Positions 1-5,034 of a DNA stretch of 5,034 nucleotides are shown one piece after another. Positions within the stretch are counted from its first letter, which is position 1; every line of letters begins with the position of its first letter. The DNA comes from an uncultured Acidobacteriaceae bacterium (GTDB lineage Bacteria; Acidobacteriota; Terriglobia; Terriglobales; Acidobacteriaceae): assembly GCA_903842845.1 (NCBI GenBank), contig CAIMNN010000319.1, positions 1 through 5,034 of the forward strand. The letters run 5' to 3'. The notes under the pieces were generated by a model. It saw only the letters and a list, made by a program, of their open reading frames with translations. It made no database searches and was not told where the DNA came from. A program made the translations under genes and the position numbers.

Positions 1-1
1 C

Positions 2-1825
2 ATGCGACCCATTCTTGCCGATGGCGCGATGGGTACTGTCCTGTATTCGCGCGGTGTTTTCATCAACCGCTGCTACGACGAACTCAACCTCTCAGAACCG
101 GCGCTCATCCTCTCCATCCACGAGGATTACCTTCAGGCCGGCGCGGAGATACTTGAGACCAATACCTTCGGCGCAAATAGCATGCGCCTCGCGCGCCACG
201 GCCTTGCTGACAAGGTCGCCGCCATCAACGCTGCCGGTGTCAGGCTCGCTCGGCAGGCTGTTGAACACTTTCGCGAAAAGCAGGCCTCCGAGGCATGGGT
301 CGCCGGTTCAGTCGGGCCGCTCGGCGTTAGATTGGAACCACTGGGCAAGACCGGCCTCGATGAAGCTCGCGCCTCCTTCGCCGAACAGATCACTGCACTC
401 GCCGAGGCCGGCGCTGACCTGCTGATTCTCGAAACCATGCCCGCGCTGAACGAGGCCCAACAGGCGCTGATTGCCGCGCACGAGTGCGCACCCGACCTGC
501 CCGTCATCGTCCTGGTCACGGTCGATGAAGAAGGCAACTGCCTCGACGGCGCGCCACCTGAGCAGGCCGCCGCGCTATTGACCTCGTGGGGCGCCGACTG
601 CATCGGCGTCAATTGCTCCTCCGGCCCAACCACTGTTCTCACTGCCATCGAAGCAATGCGCGCTGCCACCCATCTGCCCCTCGCGGCAATGCCCAACGCC
701 GGAATGCCACGCGCCGTTGAAGGCCGCAACATCTACATGTGCTCGCCGGAGTATATGGCCAGCTTCGCCCGCAAAGCCCTCAAGGCTGGCGTGCAGATAG
801 TCGGCGGCTGCTGCGGCACAACGCCCAACCACATCCGCGCCATGAACTCCACCCTGCGCGCCATCGACGCACAGACCCGCATCACCACAACTGACGCCCA
901 GCCCAAGCTGATGACCGAGACGCCGCCCGCCTCGCTTGCCGAGCGCTCCAAGATAGGCCACCTCGTCGCCAATGGCGAGTTCGTCACCATGGTCGAAATC
1001 GTGCCGCCGCGCGGAATTGACTGCACCAAGGAAATCGAAGGAGCACGCTCGCTAGCCGGCTCCGGTGTTCACGCCATCAATGTGCCTGACTCACCGCGCG
1101 CCTCCGCCCGTATGAGCGCGCAAAGTCTCTGCATCCAGATCATGCAGCAGACCGGCATCGAGACCATCCTGCATTACACCTGCCGCGACCGCAACGTACT
1201 CAGCATCCAGTCGGACCTGCTCGGCGCATCGTCGCTCGGTCTGCGCAACATCCTCTGCCTCACCGGCGACCCGCCCAAACTCGGCAACTATCCGGACGCA
1301 ACCGCGGTCTTTGACGTCGATGCCATCGGACTCGTCAACATCGTTCATCGGCTCAATCACGGCCTCGACATCGGGTCGAACTCCATCGGCGCGTCGACCA
1401 ACTTCACAATCGCCGTCGCAGCAAACCCCGGCGTGCCCGACATCGAACACGAGATTCGCCGCTTTGCCTGGAAAGTTGAAGCCGGCGCAGAGTACGCCAT
1501 CACCCAGCCGGTCTTCGACCTCAAACTGCTCGAGGTCTTCCTCAGGCGCATCGAAGAGTTCCGCATTCCCGTTATCGCCGGCATCTGGCCACTGACCAGC
1601 CTGCGCAACGCCGAGTTCATGAAGAACGACCTGCGCGTCAGCATGCCGGAAGAGATCATGCTGCGCATGGCACAGGCCGAAACGCCCGAAGCTGCGCGCG
1701 CCGAAGGCATCCTCATCGCACGCGAGATGCTCGCAGCCGTCAAGCCCTTTGTGCAGGGCGTTCAGGTCAGCGCACCGTTCGGCCGCTACTCCGCCGCAGC
1801 CGATGTGCTCGCCGAGGTGCTTTGA
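2..1825 (+). CDS. yitJ: Bifunctional homocysteine S-methyltransferase / 5,10-methylenetetrahydrofolate reductase (YitJ type), probably 5'-partial
   Basis: Cytoplasmic one-carbon enzyme that joins a homocysteine methyltransferase domain (about residues 1-285) to a flavin-dependent methylenetetrahydrofolate reductase domain (about 325-607) through a Thr-rich linker. The first domain opens with the DGAMGT motif and has the zinc-ligand cysteines Cys205 (in GVNC) and Cys270/Cys271 (in GGCCGT). These would hold zinc and activate the homocysteine thiol. The reductase domain shows VEIVPPRG with Glu332, the LTGDPP loop with Asp423 (matching the flavin-contacting Asp of MetF proteins) and ITQPVFD with Gln502. 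The 607 visible residues are close to the roughly 612 of Bacillus YitJ, but relatives usually have several residues before the DGAMGT segment. The ATG at base 2 may therefore be internal, with the true start just outside the window. The methyl donor of the first domain (methyl-folate or S-methylmethionine) cannot be read from sequence. xseB follows after 31 bases. Family assignment is firm; exact start and donor are open. Confidence 0.93.
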   Translation: MRPILADGAMGTVLYSRGVFINRCYDELNLSEPALILSIHEDYLQAGAEILETNTFGANSMRLARHGLADKVAAINAAGVRLARQAVEHFREKQASEAWVAGSVGPLGVRLEPLGKTGLDEARASFAEQITALAEAGADLLILETMPALNEAQQALIAAHECAPDLPVIVLVTVDEEGNCLDGAPPEQAAALLTSWGADCIGVNCSSGPTTVLTAIEAMRAATHLPLAAMPNAGMPRAVEGRNIYMCSPEYMASFARKALKAGVQIVGGCCGTTPNHIRAMNSTLRAIDAQTRITTTDAQPKLMTETPPASLAERSKIGHLVANGEFVTMVEIVPPRGIDCTKEIEGARSLAGSGVHAINVPDSPRASARMSAQSLCIQIMQQTGIETILHYTCRDRNVLSIQSDLLGASSLGLRNILCLTGDPPKLGNYPDATAVFDVDAIGLVNIVHRLNHGLDIGSNSIGASTNFTIAVAANPGVPDIEHEIRRFAWKVEAGAEYAITQPVFDLKLLEVFLRRIEEFRIPVIAGIWPLTSLRNAEFMKNDLRVSMPEEIMLRMAQAETPEAARAEGILIAREMLAAVKPFVQGVQVSAPFGRYSAAADVLAEVL

Positions 1826-1843
1826 AGTATGATTTTCTCGACC

Positions 1844-1849
1844 GGGGAG
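1844..1849 (+). promoter_or_regulatory. Ribosome binding site of xseB
   Basis: GGGGAG lies seven bases before the ATG at 1857. It supports that start over the ATG at 1829, which is in a different frame. It sits in the 31-base gap after the yitJ stop, where no promoter or terminator is evident, so xseB is probably read from the yitJ transcript. Confidence 0.7.
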
Positions 1850-1856
1850 AACGCTC

Positions 1857-2078
1857 ATGGCTAAATTTGAAGATGCGCTAAAAAAACTCGAAACCATCGT
1901 CGAGCAGATGGAAAAAGGCGAACTCACCCTCGAAGAGTCGCTCAAACTTTTTGAGGAGGGCGTCGGCCTCTCCGCCAGTTGCAAAGAACAGTTGGACGCC
2001 GCCGAAGGCCGCGTGCAGCAGCTCATCAAGCAGCGCGATGGCTCGTTGAAGACGGAGATATTTCCGTTGGAGCGATAG
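1857..2078 (+). CDS. xseB: Exodeoxyribonuclease VII small subunit
   Basis: Small subunit of exonuclease VII, the cytoplasmic enzyme that degrades single-stranded DNA from either end without needing a metal ion. Several copies of XseB bind the large catalytic subunit XseA. The 73 residues span the normal family length and carry its hallmark helical pattern: FEDALKKLETIVEQMEKGEL (residues 4-23), then the SLKLFEEGV stretch, then a cysteine followed by LDAAEGRVQQL. The protein is almost all charged, amphipathic helix, as expected for a coiled-coil partner. A GGGGAG ribosome site at good spacing supports the start. The gene is 31 bases after yitJ. xseA is not in the window, which is common because the two subunit genes are often unlinked. 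Identity is clear from the whole-length match to the family pattern. Confidence 0.94.
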   Translation: MAKFEDALKKLETIVEQMEKGELTLEESLKLFEEGVGLSASCKEQLDAAEGRVQQLIKQRDGSLKTEIFPLER

Positions 2079-2145
2079 AGAGTATTTAAAATTATCTAAT
2101 TTTTCACCAGAGATTTTCGGTTCATCATCTGCTTGTCTACTTAAG
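2079..2145 (+). promoter_or_regulatory. AT-rich intergenic region, probable promoter/operator of the FliB-like gene
   Basis: This 67-base gap is the only real intergenic space in the window and is strikingly AT-rich at 2083-2104. It includes a perfect 7-bp inverted repeat, AAAATTA-TC-TAATTTT (2088-2103). Candidate -10 hexamers, each five of six matches to TATAAT, are TAAAAT at 2087-2092 and TCTAAT at 2095-2100. No convincing -35 box sits at normal spacing; TTGGAG at 2067-2072 is the nearest. The dyad is AT-only with a 2-base spacer, so it makes a poor terminator hairpin and fits a protein-binding site or a promoter better. No clear Shine-Dalgarno precedes the ATG at 2146. The promoter role is inferred from position and composition. 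Confidence 0.35.
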
Positions 2146-3441
2146 ATGGCCCCGCGTCAAACACTTATTCTTCAGCCAAAATACGCCTCCGAGTTTCTCT
2201 GCATCGGCCCCGAGTGTGAGGACTCGTGCTGCGTTGGCTGGAACGTCTTCTTTGATCAGAAAAGCTGTGCAAATTACGAAGCGCTCCCCGATAGCCCGCT
2301 CAAACTGAAAATCCTCAACAATCTGAAACCAATTCCGGATGAGCTATCCTCGGCGAGCAAACCGAATGCGCGCATGTTACAGATGACGGCTGAGGATGAA
2401 TGCCCCCTGCTACGAACCGACCGTCTCTGCGGAATTCAGACCACGCTCGGCGCAGACGCCCTCTCGAGCATCTGCGCCAACTTCCCGCGCATTCAATACA
2501 CCATCGACAAGCTTGACGGCGCAGTGCTCACCCTCGCCTGCCCTGAAGCCGCACGCCTGGTGATCGAAAATAAATCTCTACTGAATAACAATGCTGAAGG
2601 CCACTACCAGTTCAACTGGGACGACGAAAAGACGGCTGGGGAATCTCTGCAAGGATTTTTTTGGCCAATTCGCGAGTTTTCAATCCGTCTGGTCACCAAT
2701 CGAAATTACCCACTCTGGCAGCGGCTATTTCTCCTCGGGCTCTTTGCACGAAGACTTGACCAGTTCGCAGACAATGTGAAAAGTTCAAGCGGCTTAAACT
2801 TCGGCCGCATGTTCAATGAATTTGACAAGGCCGTTCACTCCGGCCATTTGCGCAGTGAGATGGTCAAAATCCCCGCAAACCTTGGCCTGCAACTACAACT
2901 GATGTCGCAATTCATCACTCTGCGAATGAATAGCCATGCTTGCCCGGAGCGAATGTTGGATCTCATCAGAAAATTCAAGACCGGAGTCAACCGCGGCGGC
3001 AGCAATTCAGTAGAAGCGCAGATCCGCACTTACTCCGATGCCTGCATCAACTATTACGAACCGCTGATGCACCGCAATCCGTATCTGCTGGAAAATTACA
3101 TCGTCAACCAGATATTCCGTACACTCTTCCCTTTCGGCCAGGATGGCTTATTGACAGACAATCAAAATTCATCCACTGACGCATCGCATCCCAACTCAAT
3201 TGCACTTCCCAGCCGTTCTTATCTTCAACTCGCAACGCAGTTCGCACTGGTCAAGGGAATCCTCATCGGTCTCGCTGGCTATTATCGCGCGGAGTTCACT
3301 CCGCGCCACGCGGTTGACGCAATCCAGATCATCACGCGCAACTTCGAGCACCATCAAATATTTCTCGATCAATCGTATGCGAAGCTTCAATCCGCCGGTC
3401 ACGACACACCGGCTGGCTTCGCAACACTGTTGAGGAATTAA
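2146..3441 (+). CDS. fliB: FliB-family protein (flagellin lysine N-methylase-like, cysteine-rich metal-cluster domain)
   Basis: The family is named for Salmonella FliB, which methylates lysines of flagellin. The N-terminal third carries the diagnostic cysteine set: Cys19, Cys24, Cys28 and Cys29 in CIGPECEDSCCVGW, then Cys86 and Cys95 in the CPLL...LCGIQ segment, Cys110 before the NFPR motif, and Cys132 in CPEAAR. This matches the CxxCxxCC-type zinc- or iron-chelating domain and suggests a bound metal or iron-sulfur cluster. The rest (about residues 140-431) is mainly helical with no motif I recognise. No signal peptide or membrane segment is seen, so it should be cytoplasmic. The length is similar to Salmonella FliB (about 400 residues). 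ATG 2146 is the first start after the AT-rich gap; no clear ribosome site precedes it, so a leaderless or weakly translated message is possible. No flagellin or flagellar gene lies in the window, so the substrate here is unknown. GC is lower than in neighbouring genes (45-52% in sampled rows). The stop overlaps that of lpxD. Confidence 0.82.
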   Translation: MAPRQTLILQPKYASEFLCIGPECEDSCCVGWNVFFDQKSCANYEALPDSPLKLKILNNLKPIPDELSSASKPNARMLQMTAEDECPLLRTDRLCGIQTTLGADALSSICANFPRIQYTIDKLDGAVLTLACPEAARLVIENKSLLNNNAEGHYQFNWDDEKTAGESLQGFFWPIREFSIRLVTNRNYPLWQRLFLLGLFARRLDQFADNVKSSSGLNFGRMFNEFDKAVHSGHLRSEMVKIPANLGLQLQLMSQFITLRMNSHACPERMLDLIRKFKTGVNRGGSNSVEAQIRTYSDACINYYEPLMHRNPYLLENYIVNQIFRTLFPFGQDGLLTDNQNSSTDASHPNSIALPSRSYLQLATQFALVKGILIGLAGYYRAEFTPRHAVDAIQIITRNFEHHQIFLDQSYAKLQSAGHDTPAGFATLLRN

Positions 3442-4391
3442 TTGACGCGCCGCTTCGACAAGCGTGTCAGCGTCGCAAGCTCACGCAGATGCTCCGGCAG
3501 CGGTTTCGCCGGCGTACCTGCAAAAACCGTACCCGGTTTGCGCCCTTCAAGCTCAAGTGTCTTGCCGCTGTAAACGCCCGCCTGCCCGCCGAGTATCACG
3601 CCTTCGCCGATTGTGACGTGGTCGCCCAGACCGACCTGCCCGGCAATAACCGTGCCGCGACCGATGGTGCACGACCCGGAAATGCCTGTTAGCGCAACGA
3701 TGATGACATCCTCGCCGATCTTGCAGTTGTGGCCGATGTGAACCATGTTGTCGATCTTCGTCCCGCGCCCAATGCGCGTCTCGCCCAACGCCCCACGGTC
3801 TATCGTAGTGTTCGCGCCAATCTCAACATCGTCCTCGATGACCAGTATTCCCTGCTGTGGAAACTGCGTGTACGCGCCGGTATCGCCATCGCGCACATAG
3901 CCGAAGCCATCCGCACCCAACACCGCGCCCGAATGAATCACCACGCGCGCGCCGATCGACGTGCCTGCATACACAACGACTCGCGGATTGATCCTGCTCC
4001 CATCGCCGATGCTGACTCCATCACCGATCACCGCGCCGGCGCCGATAGAAACTCCCGCGCCAAGCTTTACGCCTTCACCGAAGACTGCGGTGGGATGAAT
4101 CTCCGTCTGGGTTGACTGCGCCACCGCCAGCATCTTCGCCGCCTTCGCAAACCACAGCCGCGGATTCTTCACGCTGACCACGGCCTTGCCTTGCACACTC
4201 ACGACATTGCCGCGAATCACGACCGCACCTGCGCCACTCGCGAGCGCCTTGTCAAACTGTTCTTCCTTCTCACAAAAGATGAGGTGTGCCGGGCCGGCGA
4301 GTTCCAACGAAGCGACACCAGTGATATCGCACGCACCATCACCTGCAATGAGTTCACCACCCAGCTTTGCTATCAACTCGCTCAAACGCAT
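3438..4391 (-). CDS. lpxD: UDP-3-O-(3-hydroxyacyl)glucosamine N-acyltransferase
   Basis: LpxD is the cytoplasmic acyltransferase that moves a 3-hydroxyacyl chain from acyl carrier protein to the free amine of UDP-3-O-acyl-glucosamine, the third step of lipid A synthesis. Residues 1-97 form the uridine-binding domain, including the NPRLWFAKAA stretch (76-85) typical of LpxD. Residues 98 to about 265 are hexapeptide repeats (patterns such as VKLGAG, VSIGDG, TKIDNM) that build a left-handed beta helix, and a helical tail ends the protein. The catalytic base should be His221 in HIGHN, equivalent to His239 of E. coli. GADGFGY (159-165), NTTIDRG (194-200) and VALTGISGS (232-240) are further family signatures. 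At 317 residues it is a little shorter than the roughly 340 of enterobacterial LpxD, but no motif is missing. The ATG at 4391 is preceded by GAGGTGA, which overlaps the stop of the upstream acyltransferase gene. Identity is secure. Confidence 0.96.
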   Translation of the reverse strand: MRLSELIAKLGGELIAGDGACDITGVASLELAGPAHLIFCEKEEQFDKALASGAGAVVIRGNVVSVQGKAVVSVKNPRLWFAKAAKMLAVAQSTQTEIHPTAVFGEGVKLGAGVSIGAGAVIGDGVSIGDGSRINPRVVVYAGTSIGARVVIHSGAVLGADGFGYVRDGDTGAYTQFPQQGILVIEDDVEIGANTTIDRGALGETRIGRGTKIDNMVHIGHNCKIGEDVIIVALTGISGSCTIGRGTVIAGQVGLGDHVTIGEGVILGGQAGVYSGKTLELEGRKPGTVFAGTPAKPLPEHLRELATLTRLSKRRVN

Positions 4392-4395
4392 GCAA

Positions 4396-4402
4396 TCACC
4401 TC
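4396..4402 (-). promoter_or_regulatory. Ribosome binding site of lpxD, overlapping the upstream stop codon
   Basis: On the minus strand the sequence reads TGAGGTGATTGCATG. The TGA at 4401-4403 ends the acyltransferase gene and shares bases with the GAGGTGA ribosome site, which stands four bases before the lpxD ATG at 4389-4391. Ribosomes finishing the first gene would sit on the start signal of the second, which implies translational coupling. Confidence 0.75.
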
Positions 4403-5034
4403 AGTAAAGCGACGGCTCACCGGCAGGCCGTGTCTTCCAGCGACGGTGTATCCACAGCCATTGGTCTGGATATTTTCTCACCCATTGTTCAATCGCGCTG
4501 GTGCAGGCTTGTGTCGCTGCAACAATGTCGGCCTCGTTGTCGCCGCTCTTCAGCATCGGAATCTCCTCGCCAAATTGCAGCACATATTTTTTCTCGGCCT
4601 CGGACCAGACCATGAATCCGGGCAGCACCGCCGCGCCGGTCTTCAACGCCACGCGCGCAAGCCCCGACCCGGTGCAAGCTTTCACGCCAAAATAATCCAC
4701 AAACACACCCTGCGGCGGAGTCATGTTGGTGTCCATCAAAATGCCAACCGTCTCACCTGCTGCCATTGCCTTCAGCAACCCGCGCGCAAAGTCATCCTTG
4801 TGCAACACTTTGTTGCCGTGCAGGCAGCGAATGTTGTTCACATATGCATCGAGCGATTTGTTGTCCAACCTGCGGATGACCATCCCCATGGGGTATCCCA
4901 TCATCGAGTGGTAAAAACTAGAAAGCTCCCACGCGCCCAAATGCCCGGTGACAATAAATACACCCTTGCCGTGCGCTTTGGCTGCAAGGTAATTCTCCAG
5001 TCCCTCGGTACGGATGAAGTTTTTAGTATTCTCC
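4401..5034 (-). CDS. LpxL/HtrB-family lipid A (lysophospholipid) acyltransferase, 5' end outside the window
   Basis: Inner-membrane-associated acyltransferase of the LpxL/HtrB/LpxM family, which adds secondary acyl chains to lipid A. The reading frame stays open to the right window edge, giving about 211 visible residues, so the N-terminus and any membrane anchor are missing. The visible part begins near ENTKNFIRTEG and runs into GVFIVTGHLGAWEL, which holds the HX4E catalytic dyad (His codon 4941-4943, Glu codon 4926-4928). Downstream follow other family signatures: an RRLDN...LDAYVNNIR segment, GVFVDYFGVKACTGSGLARVAL, and the C-terminal WLWIHRRWKTRP (HRRWK at 4434-4448). Starting at the TTG at 4940 would remove the catalytic His and must be wrong. 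lpxD follows after 9 bases with a ribosome site overlapping this gene's stop, so the two form one operon. Which secondary position is acylated, and with which chain, cannot be told from sequence; an acyltransferase for another lipid is a less likely alternative. Confidence 0.9.
   Translation of the reverse strand, partial: ENTKNFIRTEGLENYLAAKAHGKGVFIVTGHLGAWELSSFYHSMMGYPMGMVIRRLDNKSLDAYVNNIRCLHGNKVLHKDDFARGLLKAMAAGETVGILMDTNMTPPQGVFVDYFGVKACTGSGLARVALKTGAAVLPGFMVWSEAEKKYVLQFGEEIPMLKSGDNEADIVAATQACTSAIEQWVRKYPDQWLWIHRRWKTRPAGEPSLY

Noticed and set aside
133..732. 199-codon open frame on the minus strand inside yitJ
   Set aside because: It is fully antisense to the methyltransferase domain, is Ser/Ala/Arg-rich, shows no recognisable motif, and has no evident promoter.
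1829..1856. Alternative earlier ATG (1829) for xseB
   Set aside because: It is in a different frame from xseB and has no ribosome site, whereas the ATG at 1857 has GGGGAG at correct spacing and yields the full conserved protein.
1091..2029. 312-codon open frame on the minus strand running across the yitJ end and xseB
   Set aside because: It is antisense to two well-supported genes and crosses their junction. Its translation is Cys-, Asp- and Ala-rich with no family motif, as expected of a mirror frame in GC-rich coding DNA.
3394..3413. Inverted repeat GCCGGT / ACCGGC with an 8-base loop near the end of the FliB-like gene
   Set aside because: It lies inside the coding region and has no T-tract on either strand, so it is not a convincing intrinsic terminator for either convergent gene.
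3451..3464. Small hairpin CGCTT-CGAC-AAGCG just past the FliB-like stop
   Set aside because: The 5-bp stem lies within the lpxD C-terminal codons and lacks a T-run downstream of it on the plus strand. It is too short to call a terminator and may be chance.
3729..4115. 128-codon plus-strand open frame opposite lpxD
   Set aside because: Its Arg/Ala/His/Asp-rich, repetitive translation is the reverse reading of the LpxD hexapeptide repeats, not a separate protein.
1..5034. Search for an undescribed defence, mobile or RNA-based system
   Set aside because: Nearly every base belongs to five recognisable genes. No direct-repeat arrays, transposase, integrase, reverse transcriptase, nuclease-ATPase pair, tRNA or structured RNA was seen.

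Overview
The window carries five protein-coding genes and almost no non-coding DNA. Two genes for lipid A acylation (lpxD and an LpxL/HtrB-type acyltransferase) point to a Gram-negative bacterium with lipopolysaccharide. The bases are moderately GC-rich: hand-counted 60-base rows run about 58-68% in the metabolic and lipid A genes. A fused homocysteine methyltransferase/methylenetetrahydrofolate reductase in a genome that makes lipid A would fit Acidobacteriota, but that assignment is an inference and no marker gene here proves it.

Layout. Plus strand: (1) 2-1825, a bifunctional YitJ-type enzyme of one-carbon and methionine metabolism, probably missing a few N-terminal residues at the window edge. 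(2) 1857-2078, xseB, the small subunit of exodeoxyribonuclease VII, 31 bases downstream and probably co-transcribed. (3) A 67-base AT-rich gap with a perfect 7-bp dyad. (4) 2146-3441, a FliB-family protein with the cysteine pattern of flagellin lysine N-methylases, but with no flagellar gene in view. Minus strand: (5) 4401 to the right edge, an LpxL/HtrB-family acyltransferase, followed by (6) 3438-4391, lpxD. These two are separated by 9 bases and look translationally coupled.

How the genes relate. The two minus-strand genes plausibly act in one pathway. LpxD adds the N-linked 3-hydroxyacyl chains to the lipid A precursor, and the LpxL-type enzyme adds a secondary acyl chain. The plus-strand pair yitJ-xseB has no obvious shared function. 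The FliB-like gene meets lpxD head-on, and their stop codons share the four bases TTAA at 3438-3441.

I found no RNA gene, insertion sequence, CRISPR array, integrase, toxin-antitoxin pair or defence system. The least ordinary element is the FliB-like gene: it stands apart from flagellar genes, is visibly lower in GC than its neighbours, and has an AT-rich palindrome just upstream.
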